This document shows positions 12,465 through 23,230 of a stretch of DNA of 64,000 nucleotides, piece by piece; positions within the stretch are counted from its first letter, which is position 1; every line of letters begins with the position of its first letter. The notes below the pieces were generated by a model, which saw nothing but the letters and a program-made list of their open reading frames with translations, was not told the origin of the DNA and did no database searches. A program made the position numbers and the translations under genes. Where the stretch lies: contig CM066291.1 in assembly GCA_033816765.1 (NCBI GenBank), positions 5,518,001 to 5,582,000 of the forward strand, in the 5' to 3' direction. The DNA comes from Nothopassalora personata (Eukaryota > Ascomycota > Dothideomycetes > Mycosphaerellales > Mycosphaerellaceae).

Positions 12465-12929
12465 CCTACCTCTTGCAAACACCACCTTGCGCTTTGGCGC
12501 CACTTCCCATCAAACTCCTTCCGCATAATCAACGTCGTGACGGACATGCAGTACAACACCTCATTTCTCTTCCCCTTCGCTTCCATCCGGTCTTCCTGGA
12601 ACCGCATTCCACCGGACACTGGATGGAACCCGAACTCATGAGGAGCAGCTTCAACAACACCTCGCAACACCCATGCATCCTCCATCCATCACGACTTCTC
12701 CCAGCTCCGCAACTCTCGAGTTCCAAAACTCGTCCTGCGGTCTCTCCCATGGCCCCGTCACTCGGAGCGTCTCCAGCTGCGGCTGAAGTATAGGGAAAGT
12801 GTGAAAGGTGATTGGGCTGTGCTGAAAGGATTGTCGACGGAGTTTAGGAAAATTGTAAAAGCGGCTGAGCCGACTGTTGACAAGATGCGTGCAGGAGATT
12901 CTGAGACGATCGACTTGACTGAGGAATGA
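12465..12929 (+). pseudogene. Possible decayed coding sequence, family unknown
   Basis: One frame is open from 12465 to the stop at 12927-12929 except for a single TGA at 12639-12641. The text on both sides is protein-like: WRHFPSNSFRIINVVTD before the stop, and LRLKYRESVKGDWAVLKG then EFRKIVKAAEP after it, ending in an acidic tail. The TGA would be one C-to-T change from CGA. It could be a remnant of the LPAELR-type family common in the next 8 kb, but no LPAELR box is visible here. The opposite strand also has an open frame of 113 codons that I regard as its shadow. Support is weak. Confidence 0.3.
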
Positions 12930-13401
12930 GGCAACAGCCTATGAGGGTCATAACTCCATATTCACGGGTTAGAAGGGCCACAGAACTCGATGACGCAGAG
13001 GCGGGCCAATGACCTGCGAGCGTCTTACAGGATCACGTCAAAGGCAATGTTACAGATCGCGGCCACGGCTAGTAGAGGTTGTGGCGGCAATAGGGGCTGC
13101 TCGTTGTATAGGGGCCTGCTTCATCATTCACTCGAGAACTTAGCCAGCTCGCGCGGCACATCACTAGCACGGGTGGCGTACACATCAGCTGCACATAAAA
13201 GCACCTCCAACTTCCTTTCCCGTGTTTTTAATCATGAGCCGTAAACATCATGGGCACCACCGCCGATCTGCGCTCAGAGTTTCGCATTACGAGCTCTTCT
13301 ATCAAGTTCGTTAGTGGCCTAACTTTGGCTATGAATTCGTTGAGAGCGCGCTCCCTCGACTTTTAAACTGACCTCTAAAGACCACAGCCGACACCTGCAC
13401 C
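12930..13401. other. Intergenic, no supported gene
   Basis: About 470 bp with only short open frames and no recognisable motif. It ends with the leader of the small LPAELR-type gene that starts at 13402. Confidence 0.6.
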
Positions 13402-13767
13402 ATGTCGACGGCGACTACGACCAATCCGCGTGACCTGCTCGACTCCACCACCAAGCTCAAGGTCAGCCTGATGGGTCTACCAGCAGAGCTCCGTCTCGCA
13501 ATCTACGACTTCCACTTCTCAAGCGCCGACTTGATCGAGCCTAGGGTCATCCACATCGTTGAACGCGATCTGTTCACAAGGTCGGAACCACGACAGGAGC
13601 ACATGGAGCCTGCGTTACTGCGCACCAGCTTTTCTCTGCGCTCGGAGGCTGTAGGCTCATACCACAAGGAGCTGCGGAAGGCAGGCGCCGGACTGAAGCG
13701 GCATCTGGATCTGATCAGCAAAACCCAACTCTCAGCACTTTGGCGGCTGGCATTATCTCCTCTATAA
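13402..13767 (+). CDS. Short LPAELR-type (2EXR/F-box-like) protein
   Basis: Single-exon frame of 121 residues starting in a good context (CACCATG). Residues about 26-40 read MGLPAELRLAIYDFHF, the opening box of a large, poorly characterised fungal family (2EXR or F-box-like). About 50 residues later comes EPALLRTSFSLRSEAVGSY, matching the second conserved block, usually ALLRTCRQIRSEA. Full family members are commonly 200-300 residues, so this copy is short and may be truncated at its C-terminus. Function is unknown. Related broken copies lie at 14587, 15418, 18845 and 20160, and an apparently whole member at 41750. Confidence 0.6.
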   Translation: MSTATTTNPRDLLDSTTKLKVSLMGLPAELRLAIYDFHFSSADLIEPRVIHIVERDLFTRSEPRQEHMEPALLRTSFSLRSEAVGSYHKELRKAGAGLKRHLDLISKTQLSALWRLALSPL

Positions 13768-14586
13768 GCAAAGGTATCTCCAAGAGGAGGTTCGGGTGGT
13801 GCAACAGAAGGTTGAGGACACGGGGCAGTCGTATGCTCAGCACGTTTTTTGTGGCATAAGATTGCGTCATGCCCAGCGATGGAGCAGAAGGTCGGAGGGA
13901 TGGTACGAAAACTTTACAAGCGATACAAGGGCATGGAGTAGGTTGAGCTACGAGTGAAGATCGTTCTCCGGCTTGATGGTAGATCGAGAGAACAAACACC
14001 TAGTGTGTTTTAGGTTGATCGAGGCATAGATCAGGTGTGGACCAGACACGAAAGGTTATATCTGTTATGCTTGTTTGTGCTATCGTCTCACTCGATTGCG
14101 GTTTACATTTTGAGAACGAGTATCTACATCAGAACGTCGTCGGTGTCAGAGGCATCTCAATGGGTCGCTCGTTTGGAGAGACGCTTGCCGAAAGGCATTG
14201 CCGACTACTCGTCAGTAGATGGCTCAGGATGCTAGGTCGATCGAGGACCAATAGACTCTCAAAAATTCGACCATGTTGGATACGGGTTCGAGAGATATCC
14301 GCTAGACTAAACCAGCGGCTGGTCGCGACATGTAGGACAGCACTGCCGAGTGAATGTCTGTGAGCATTGAATCTCGCCTTGGCGCATGTGATAAAGCCAA
14401 AGCAGCGGCAATTTTGGGGAGAATGCTTGAGTCCCCCGCAACAGTTTCTGTAAATCATGTTGATCGCTGCAGACAAGTCGTCAGGGACTTTCGCTGAGAG
14501 TACAAATTGTTCTCGGTGCAATGAAATCTCCACACCGCCCTTGCACACGAATCGCAACCTCTTCCTCGATCAGACTCGGCCGCAAT
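13768..14586. other. Intergenic, no supported gene
   Basis: About 820 bp between two related LPAELR-type copies. Open frames here are short and show no motifs. The left part may be untranslated or decayed C-terminal sequence of the gene ending at 13767. Confidence 0.55.
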
Positions 14587-14922
14587 ATGACGACCCCAAC
14601 CTCAGCTTGAAGCGCCTTCTTCCGCCTCTTCGACTTCGCCACCGAGCTTCGTCTGATCGTCTCCAGATTCTTTCTCACCGTCCAGATCAACGACACCAGC
14701 GAAGGTGGTAGCAGAGGCATCACCAGGGGCGTCAAAGAGCTCGCGGATCCGCCACTACTTCTATTCTGCGATGGAGTCCGCAACGAAGCCATGGGGACGT
14801 ATCTGAAAGTCTTGCGCAAAGGTTCACGCATGCGCAACGTGAAGAGTGAGGTCGATGTGGTGATCAGACCGATTGCGACGATGCAGTGGATGGAGATGGG
14901 GAAGAGTAGCTGGAGCGCATAG
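14587..14922 (+). pseudogene. Broken LPAELR-type family copy with in-frame TGA
   Basis: An ATG at 14587 opens a 112-codon frame that meets TGA at 14608-14610, then stays open to TAG at 14920-14922. After the stop it reads FATELRLIVSRFFL, then DPPLLLFCDGVRNEAMGTYL and KVLRKGSRM, which parallels the gene at 13402 (LPAELRLAIYDF; EPALLRTSFSLRSEAVGSYH; KELRKAGAG). The premature TGA is one C-to-T transition from CGA. This looks like a diverged tandem duplicate of the 13402 gene. An internal start after the TGA could give a shorter product, but nothing supports that. Confidence 0.6.
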
Positions 14923-15417
14923 CGTGAAGGATGTGAAAATGGTCGTTGGCGAAAAGTGTCGTCGAATCACCGGGAAGAGGTTCGGAGCAGTAGTTGAGGC
15001 TGTTAACAGGTTACATTGTTGCCACTGAACTTCCGGCGCTCAGATATCAGATTGATAAAGTGTCTTTGAACCAACGAATAGTGATTCCAGGCAGATGTAA
15101 CACCTCGCTTTGGGCCTCACGAACACCGCTTTCACTATGCTTCACTTTAGCGCTCCGGAGGTTAGAGAAATAGCTTCTGTAGTGAGACGAATGAAGCGCT
15201 CGGCGGCAATCGTTTCGATCACCCTGCCTGACTCAACCGCAACCGCCTGACCTCACTTCGAGACTCAACCTCAAACTCACCTCACCTGAACCATCTCAAC
15301 CACCCGGTCAACTCAGAAAATCAGTCAGCCAGCCACCACACCACAATCCCCAACCTCACCTTCACCTCCACAGCACCATACATTCCAAACCACAGCCAAA
15401 CACCCACCATAACAGCC
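14923..15417. other. Intergenic, no supported gene
   Basis: About 500 bp with no convincing reading frame. The right part (about 15230-15417) is strikingly C/A-rich on the plus strand, as a promoter or leader often is in filamentous fungi. Confidence 0.55.
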
Positions 15418-15636
15418 ATGTCCTCACCAAACCCCACCACCGCCACCCCCCTTCTCACCCTTTCCCCAGAACTCCACACCTTCCACTTCATCACCATACC
15501 CCTCCCCACCAACGACCCACGCGAATCCTCCATCAAACGTCACGAATCCGCCTTTACCTCCTTCCCGTCCTCACAAAATGCCCTTTCCCTCTTCCAAACC
15601 TGCCGACAAATCCACGGCGAAGCCACAGATGTGTAA
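15418..15636 (+). pseudogene. Truncated LPAELR-type family fragment
   Basis: A 72-codon frame begins at an ATG after the C/A-rich leader. It reads LLTLSPELHTFHFITIPL near the start and ALSLFQTCRQIHGEATDV at the end. TCRQIHGEA is the second conserved block of the 2EXR-like family (TCRQIRSEA), but the frame stops right after it. The same frame then runs on for about 25 codons (GKFVRLRRLEKQVEEFGW) with the look of former coding sequence. A nonsense change or a short coding remnant is the likely explanation. Confidence 0.45.
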
Positions 15637-16302
15637 CCTCGAGTTTTGAACGGGAAGTTCGTGCGGCTGCGCCGGCTGGAGAAGCAAGTGGAGGAGTTTG
15701 GGTGGACGGGCGGTAGGAAGATATGAGCGGGTCGAGCTGGAGATGAATATGAGGAGGACGTATGAGGAGATCTGGGGGCTCGAGTTGCGACTTGTTGTTG
15801 TGGATTTTGTGAGTCGGTGGAGCGGGAGCTGAAGGGCACGGTCGTGGGTCGACGTCGACGGGATAGTGTCTGACAGTTGGGCGAAATAGGCAAGGGCGGC
15901 AGAATAGGTCGCGAGGCGAGGCGCGAACGGCTTCCGAGCGCTACAGGGGTGGCGTTGAAGAGATTCCGGATCGCAGGACGAAGGGTATTTCCTCTTCTCA
16001 TAGCGTGACTATCTAATGCCGCGCCACTGGCAGCAGTGCCCTCAGGCAGACGAACGCTGTGCCTTGCGCCTGTCCCTTCTCTCGTCTTGATCCATGATCT
16101 TACATATTCTGTCATGCTTCCCGCCTCCCAAACGCCATACGCCACGCTCAATGATGCAAGCCAGCCAGCGCCAAAAGTCCACCCGTAAATGCACACTCAA
16201 ATTCTCACCGACGAAGCGAGCTGTCATTTCTTGCGTTGGTACTTTTGGCCTGTAGCCGCGCCGCTCGTCAGCAGAGTCTCGCTCACTGTAGCCAGCCCAG
16301 GA
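15637..16302. other. Gap between a family fragment and RAE1, decayed coding sequence at left
   Basis: The first 100 bases keep protein-like text in the frame of the preceding fragment. The rest, up to the RAE1 stop, has a long minus-strand frame without motifs, treated as chance, and the presumed RAE1 3' untranslated region. Confidence 0.5.
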
Positions 16303-17531
16303 TTACTTCCTCCCAGTCTTGGGGCGTGGCTTGCACTCATCTCCTGCTACAGGATGGAGCATGATCTTGTTGGGGTAATTCTGGCTGTTGCCGGTGTAGC
16401 CCTTGCTCCAGTCGTAGCTGACAGCATATGCGAAAATTGTGCCGCCGGCGTTGAAGTCGGTGGAGGAGATGGTGCCGCCGACTTCCGGGTAGCCCTTCAG
16501 TCTGTGCTTGGCGTCCTTGTCCCAGAAGTGGAAGGTGCCATCGGCGCCGGCTGTGCTGAAGGTGCCGTGTTGTGGGTGGAAGGAGATGGCGTTCACGGCG
16601 TAGACATTGCTGACGTTGCGGTCGGTAGGGGGTGTTTGTCGGTGGCACTTGAAGGAGAAGTTGGAAGGTGAGTCCTTCTCCTCGACATACTGGATAGCGC
16701 AACGTCCTTCGATACTGCCGACAGCGTAGCCAGAGCCATCGATGAAGCAGCTGACTGTGCGGGTTTGCCACTTAAGGGGCGACTGGATGGTCTTGTAGAA
16801 TGTGCCGGGATTGCGAAGGTCGATGACGTGGGTGTGGCGTTCGGCGGTGCCAACGACGAGCATGGTGTCGTTGCGCATGCTCATGGCATATACACGATCG
16901 CGGCACTCGACACTCGCGACAGGATTAGGGGTCCGTAGATCCCAGTACTTGAGTGTCTTGTCCCAGCTGCCAGTGACAAGCATGGGCGCGTTGTTGTGCA
17001 TGAAAGACTCCACACAACGGATGGGTTGGTCGTGGGCGGCGACCTGCTGCGCTGCTGCACCGTTGGCGTTCAGGTCGAGCATGCGGGCAGCCTTATCAGC
17101 ACCCGCGCCGAAGACCTTGGTTCCGTCCTAGAGGGTAGTCAGTATTTTATCCTTGCACACCTCTTAGTATCTCAACATACCCCACTCCAGCAGCAGTTCA
17201 GTGCGGGTGCCTCATGGTCGAACACTGCCACGCCCTTGCTCTGGCCCTGACCATCTATCTCGTATATGCGAACCTTGTTGTCCCAGCTGGATGCGGCCAG
17301 ATGTTCTGACTTGGGGCTAAATCGGATGTCTGAGATGCTGTCTGTTGGTGGCTCTACGATGGCTTTGTCCCCGGACAGGTCGCCCTGCGTCGGGTTGGAT
17401 TGTGACGAGGTAGTGCTCGAGGCCGACCCGAACAGACCCGCCATGGGAGGCTTCGTCTGCGGTGTTGTCGAGGGAGCGAATCGAGAGGTAGTCGGCTTGA
17501 CGGGACTGGCGTAGCTATTGTTGACTGGCAT
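16303..17531 (-). CDS. RAE1: WD40 mRNA export factor Rae1/Gle2
   Basis: Nuclear pore-associated seven-bladed propeller that binds the Nup98 GLEBS motif and acts in mRNA export and spindle assembly. Exons are 17181-17531 and 16303-17127, with a 53-nt intron (17128-17180) carrying TACTGAC; the protein is 391 residues. WD-type repeats can be followed: SPKSEHLAASSWDNKVRIYE, then a GADKAARMLDL blade, LVTGSWDKTLKYWDLRTP, VVGTAERHTHVIDLRNP and FSTAGADGTFHFWDKDAKHR. The family hallmarks SIEGRCAIQYV and FKCHRQ are present. The start at 17531 gives the usual Ser/Thr/Pro-rich N-terminus (MPVNNSYAS). The frame is open 40 codons farther upstream, but that text is low-complexity and probably leader. Confidence 0.94.
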
Positions 17532-18844
17532 CGTGTTAGTCGCGGTGGTGGTATGGCGGTGGTGAGATGTGAGTTGACTTACTGGAGCCCTGAGATGAGA
17601 GCGATTGTTATACCACATGCGAGGTCGCGTGCGACTCTTCACCTCATTCACTTGTATGCGACTGTACTTTGTTTAGTGCGTTGACGTCGCGTGAAGATCG
17701 CGTCAATGCCGAAATGCCCACCGCTTTCTCAAGTGCAAGTCTATCAGAGGGCGTGACAATGAGTCCAAACAGCATGTGATGTCTGATGCTACTCTGCTCC
17801 ACTTCTGATGATATCTCTCACTTTCGATCAGGCAGCCTCAGGCAACAGCGTGACAACGACTTCTGTCTCTCTGCCTGGCCCGAGCTTCTCCTTCGTGCAC
17901 AAAATTCCCGTTGCAGCTTCGTCGTCTTTCGTCCTGCAACCTCTCGCTCAAAAAATCGCAATCAAAGCTCACACACAGACAGCACCTTCGGGCGTTCGTC
18001 CATCACACACAGCTTTGGGAGAAAGTCCCCGGACAGCCTGTGTTCCACACAGGTCAGCGGAAACGCGCCGCCACAGAAGCACTTTGCGGCTTATCACGCT
18101 TCGACCTCCATCCTCTCCAACCACCCACCCACCGCTTGCACTCTCGCTCGGACGCCTCGCTGCTCGGATCACGCTGAGTCTGCAGACCAGTCACTTGCGG
18201 GTGGCTGCCTCGCAAGAGGAGACGAGGATATGAGTCTGCGCTTCAGGCTCGGCGGGTCTCTGCTGCAGTGTTGAGGAAGAGAGGGAGGAGGTGAGTGGGA
18301 TACGGGTAAGAGACAAGTTGGAATCAAGGTTGATGACGAGGATTCTTCGTCGTGGTCGATAGATATGCGATTGCCTGCTCTCGCCGCTGACCCGGATCAC
18401 TCGAAATGGGTCGGTGGTTGCGACTGGTAACTCGATGGGGCTTATTCTTGATGCGAGAGGTTCACCCACTTTTGGGGTTCGATGGACATGCTGCGGCATG
18501 TGCCTGTGCTGTGTCGAAGCAGCCGGACTCGGACAACGACACCAACAACAACCCAACACGTTCAAGTGATGACACAAAGCAATAGAGTCAAGCACTGAGA
18601 CTGCGGCGTTGATCTGCGCCTTCACTGGACAGACGGCGTCGTGCTTTGATGCTACAATTGCCTACGACGGTATCTGATGAACGCTTTACATAGATCACTT
18701 CTGATAGATCACGAGCAAATGCAAATCCTTCTCCTGCACGTGTGGTAAGTCTGTGCGCACTTCCGCCAGCACTACTGATTTCCAGCTTCGCCTTTGTCTT
18801 CGCCACCTCACGCTCAAACCCACGACTTCGACTTCTCTGCTTCC
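17532..18844. other. Intergenic, no supported gene
   Basis: About 1.3 kb. It holds the RAE1 leader and promoter and several overlapping plus- and minus-strand frames of 65-160 codons, none with motifs or consistent exon signals. Confidence 0.55.
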
Positions 18845-19601
18845 ATGATTCAGTCAGCGCCACTCGTCATTCGCGCCTCTCACTCACACACCTCACTCAC
18901 AACAGCAGAGATCACAGCACCACTCAACAATCTCGACATCGTGGTTGAATCACAACAAGCGGAGAAGAAGACTGCTTGCAGGCTCCCCTTGTTGCCGGCG
19001 GAGTTGAGGAACAACATCTGTCGCTACACACTCACCACTCCTGAAGACATCATAATTCGGCCCGCCGCGGACCCAATTGTGGAGCCTGGACTCCTGCGAA
19101 CATGTCGAGGTGCGTTACAAGCGACGCGATCTTTCCCATTTCAGCCTTACTAGCTGACATTTCTCAGCCAGAGGTCCGATCAGACGCTATCGCCATCCAC
19201 TGTCAGGAGAACATGTTCTCTTTCCGTGTACGAGAGCTCAACGCCATCTCTTACGTCGCCTTCTGCAGAACATCTTCAAGCCGGTACGCGTGCCGCCAGA
19301 CCGTTGCCATGACTCCGGCAGTCGTAGGATCGTGGTCCAACATTCTGCGGTGGCTGCGGGCTTTTGGTATAGCGCGTGCAAGGGCCTGTCTGAAGCCAGC
19401 GATGACTATGATCGGGCTCACAAGGCGGCGTGCCACGTTTTCACTGTCGTTAGAAAGATGCGCGACGATGGGATGGGGGGGTTCTGGGAGGATGTAGCTT
19501 TCATCCTAGAGAATACGCGGCCTGCGCTGGAGGCCAACGGGGCGAGTTGGCTCTTAACATGGAGTTACGTTCCGGCACCGACGGAGAAGATGTTATCTTG
19601 A
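18845..19601 (+). pseudogene. LPAELR-type family gene, probable frameshift in second exon
   Basis: Exon 1 (18845-19109) reads LPLLPAELRNNICRYTLTT and ends PGLLRTCR. A 62-nt intron (19110-19171) joins it to EVRSDAIAIHCQENMFSFRV, completing the TCRxVRSEA block and the following aromatic strand. The frame then gives SWSNILRWLRAF near 19330-19365, as in related proteins, but the C-terminal part (ACKGLSEASDDYDRAHKAA, WEDVAFILENTRPALEANG) is in another frame that ends at 19601. So one indel near 19365, or an unusual second intron, separates the halves. The restored length would be about 230 residues, typical of the family. Function unknown. Confidence 0.55.
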
Positions 19602-20159
19602 GCATTCAAGCCGAGTCGAGGGCATGTGAATCGATGTGACTAAGAACCTGGAGGGCCTTGACAGATATGGGAGGATGAATGTGAGTAGGGCAGAATAGAG
19701 CAGTGTAACAACTCGCCAGAACTCTTCGAAGAATGATTCAGACACACGCATACTTGCTGTGCCCTCAAGGGGGCGGTGCTCACGGTGCCATGCAGCTGTG
19801 ACGCCTGCAACATAACTTGCGCGAGCTGCTCAAGAGAGCTGGTGGTAGGGCGTGAAGGCTCTAGTCTCTGGCCGAAGATGAGTCAGGTGAAGTGAATCGC
19901 TTCATTGATCCCATGTTCCGTCCGTGCGCAAACAGCAGTTTCGAACCATCAAGCTGCTTCCTCTTTTTCTCTTCAGCTCACTTACGACAAGTCAAACAGC
20001 ATACCTTGGCGCATCGTCTGCCACGGCACATTTGCATCATCTGGCAGTCCTTCACCGCTTGCTCATACCATCCGCCGTACACGACTCGCTCTATGTCTAA
20101 GATGATCTTACTTGTCACCCAACTCAACTCGAGTCGACATACCCCCTCGCTCTGGGAAC
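19602..20159. other. Intergenic, no supported gene
   Basis: About 560 bp between two LPAELR-type copies. Short open frames on the plus strand show no motifs. Confidence 0.55.
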
Positions 20160-20438
20160 ATGACGAGATCTCAAGCTCAAGATTTTAAGCCATCGAGGTT
20201 GCTGGCACTTCCAGCCGAGATGAAGAACGCCATCCACCGCTACACTCTGGTACAAAATAATCTCATCATGGATGTTGTCGAGCCGTCGCCTGTGAGCATA
20301 CGGGTCGCTTTTGCCCGCTCTGGATACTTCTGGGGTGATCACATGAAGGCCGTCAGAAGTGGCTCACATGGCTGGAAACCCGTGTCAGGAAATGTGTGCG
20401 GGGAGGGAATCGGATGGGAAAGGAACAGTAGGGAATGA
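20160..20438 (+). pseudogene. LPAELR-type family fragment
   Basis: A 92-codon frame from the ATG at 20160 contains LLALPAEMKNAIHRYTLVQ, close to LPAELRNNICRYTLTT in the copy 1.2 kb upstream. The second block (LLRTCRQIRSEA) that should follow about 25 residues later is absent, and the rest (HMKAVRSGSHGW onward) is unlike the family. It is best read as a truncated or frameshifted duplicate; a small novel protein is possible. Confidence 0.45.
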
Positions 20439-22739
20439 GCGATGCTGCACGGCCATGCACGCTGCGAGAAGACGTTCCAAACATTGGCATGATGGTGACT
20501 TAAGACCGTCCAGGAAGAGCGCTTCGCCTTATCGGCGAAGCAAAGGCGTTGCTCGAACGCGAGGGCGCAGTGATGGGCCGGGAGAAGGACACACTTTGTC
20601 GAGGCTTTAGCGCATCTTGTCGATTACTCACGACCACGAGTCGATATTCTTGCAGGGCTGCGCAAGGACATGGGCAAGTGTACATTGCCTTCGCTACAAC
20701 CTTTGTCTGTCAGGGTGCTCTCAGTGACTACTCGAGCTGTGGGAACTCACCAGGCTATCTAAGTATCGAGCCAGTCTCCCGATCCTATCGGTTTATGCCT
20801 GTGCAGGGGTCACTGTTACCTCCAGCATTTACCTCGTCAGCCTCTTCGAAGCACGGTGTGTTGGCTCGACATTCTTCACTTCGAGGCTCATTCCTGTCAG
20901 AGCATACGTCTCAACCCCTAGGTTTCGTGGGAGGATCCGGACAGCCAGACAGACCTGTACCACAGCGGGTGTCCTTGCCGCGTGCGGTGAAGTCTCCGAA
21001 ACTCTCCAGCGCTTGAAACATCATCTTGTGATCCTGATGACCCGACTTGTGTTCAATTTCCGTGTTGTCCCAGTCGGCGCGGCTACCCTAAGAAGAGTCC
21101 AGCCGGTGCGAAGACTTCGTGTCTGGCTCCAGCACTCTTCATCGAACCGTTTCCATGCAAAGTAGGAGCGCGGTCTCTGGGGTTGATCGACCAAAGCCGG
21201 GAGCTGCGGCGGTGTGTTGGTCTCTCGTTCCGGGCGCTTTCTCTGGCTGATCCTCGAACATGACGTCATGGCATCTCTGCAGCCTACTACGGCACTCGCA
21301 GTAACGAAAGTTTATCACTTGACCGATAGCCCCTCGGAGGACTTACAATGCGGACATGTCGCAAAAGGCGAAGCCTTCGGCGCCCCGACTGACTCTGCCA
21401 TAGATGAGCCGAAGCATGTAAGGTAGCAAGATGGTAGCTGCAGCACCATAAGTCCTCTGAGCTGCTCCACAGATCTAATGCGTCTGAAATGCCTGCTAAG
21501 TGGACAATCATTTCCCTTGGGATCAGCATTACCTTTGCCGAGAAGAGCAAAGCTCGTTGCTGTGACTAGCCCCGCATGTGCCGTTGTTTTTGTGAAGCTG
21601 TACAACTGTGGTACCATACCCGTGAGGTATGCCCGAAGACGATCGCTTGTCAACATCTCGACCCTGGGGCTGAACAGGTATATTGTCGTTCAGTGATCAC
21701 TTCGGAGTAGTCTACAAGAGTTTGCTCGTCAAGCAAGAGTCATCGAACTCGTGGATGTGATGCTTGACTACAGTCCGCGTAAAGCTGTTTTCCTCAATCC
21801 GGATCGCCAACAGTTGAAAATGGCCATGTCTGTAGCATCAAAATCCAGTTTCATGCTGGCTTTACCTGAAAACCGCTCGATAGAAAGCTCCCCAGGAGAA
21901 CAATTGCCCGCGCGGAGACAGTCCGGGGAACCCGAAGCTCATTCAGGCCAGGCAGCGGTGTGCAGGCAAGTGCCAAATGCGTTGGGTGCTGCAGCTAATA
22001 AAGAACAGCAGCGGTGGTGATCTTCAAGCACATCTGTAAGATCATGTCATCCAGCAGACACTTCTCGAGAGGGGAGCTTTCTCAGCATGTGGAGAGCGTG
22101 TTCAAGCCCCAATAACGATCGGCATGAGGAGCTGCCAAGCGCGGACCGACAAGAGAGAGCTGAGCGAGGACTACTTGACCTTCCTCTTTGAGCATCGCCA
22201 TGTGCGTGAGATCCGCGTGCTTCTGCATGCGCAGCACATGCTCGGCGAGTCGTAACCAGATCCTGAGCGAGGACTAGTACTGCTATGGGTAGTGATATTC
22301 ATGATCAGAGTGTCAGTACTAGATAATGCTTCGATCATCTCGGACTCTCTTTAGTCAAACATTACGATCGTGCAGCAGCTGACAATTGCGCAAAAGCGGA
22401 CGATCTTTCAATGGGCTTCCTAGTGGCGTGTTTGCGATGCCGATTCCCATGCAATGGCTTGCTGCCGACAGGTGATGTTGTCGTCTTAGTAGTCCGTATA
22501 GGCTTTGGCGTCCAGACTCATTGCTCATATAAGTATTCGTCTGCTCCCAGTCCAGTAAACGTGACAGCGGGTTTGCGTCGGCATTTTTACACACCTGTCG
22601 AGTGCTTCTCGCCCAGTGCCATCGGGCCTCCATGACTGTGGCCCAAGGATCTACGCGCCACCAACACGTGGTAGAAAGTGCGCTAGTGATTATGTTGCCC
22701 AACGTTTCGGGGCACCCCATTGGAACACTCCGTAGGTTA
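20439..22739. other. Gene-poor region, nothing identified
   Basis: About 2.3 kb without a supported gene. Open frames of 60-155 codons occur on both strands but have no motifs, no exon logic and no obvious protein-like composition. The region borders the AT-rich island at 22740. Confidence 0.55.
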
Positions 22740-23230
22740 TCGACGGTTATCGGTCGTAGCAGTAAGGGCAGTAGATAGTCACTACTATCGATGTCGAATA
22801 GGTCTGTTTTTAGGCCCCAAACAGTCTTAAACAGTCTCGATGTCGCGAAGCCGTGATTAAAAAATGTGGATTAGGAACTCTTAACGACTACACGGCCGAT
22901 TTAGCTAAGATTCGAATAAATTGTTAGTTTCGTCGTGTTCTCTACTCGCCGTTTAGAATGTATCACAGTTGTAGCGCTAGCTATCGTGTTACTATAGAGT
23001 AAGAAAGTTAATACTATTATAGAGTTAAAGGGAGGTGTTTTCCGGAAAGCTTTCTTAGTATAGGATAAAGTAGTAGGACCTCGCTAAGAATAAATTTAGC
23101 ATTACATCTTATGAGCAAAACTACAATATAACGCTATATAGATATCGTAGTAATTATTTCTATTTCGTATATACCTATCTTCAAACACAAACAAAGAGTA
23201 AAGTCAATTAAGCGTATAGCTAAATTGATA
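22740..23230. repeat. AT-rich, TpA-rich island, probably a RIP-degraded repeat remnant
   Basis: About 490 bp with a clear change in composition: many TA steps, frequent TAG/CTA and TATA words, and no open frame of 60 codons in its core. This matches the look of old RIP-mutated transposon fragments in filamentous ascomycetes. No terminal repeats, target duplication or recognisable transposon domain could be found, so the element type is unknown. Confidence 0.5.

Noticed and set aside
14270..14310. GGGTTCGAGA resembling a tRNA B box
   Set aside because: No A box at proper spacing and no cloverleaf pairing could be drawn; no tRNA gene was found in the window.
16189..16671. 160-codon plus-strand frame antisense to RAE1
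   Set aside because: Shadow of the WD40 coding sequence; Gly/Val-rich text without motifs.
17786..18625. Overlapping frames of 141-162 codons on both strands
   Set aside because: All three overlap each other, lack motifs and lie in the RAE1 promoter region.
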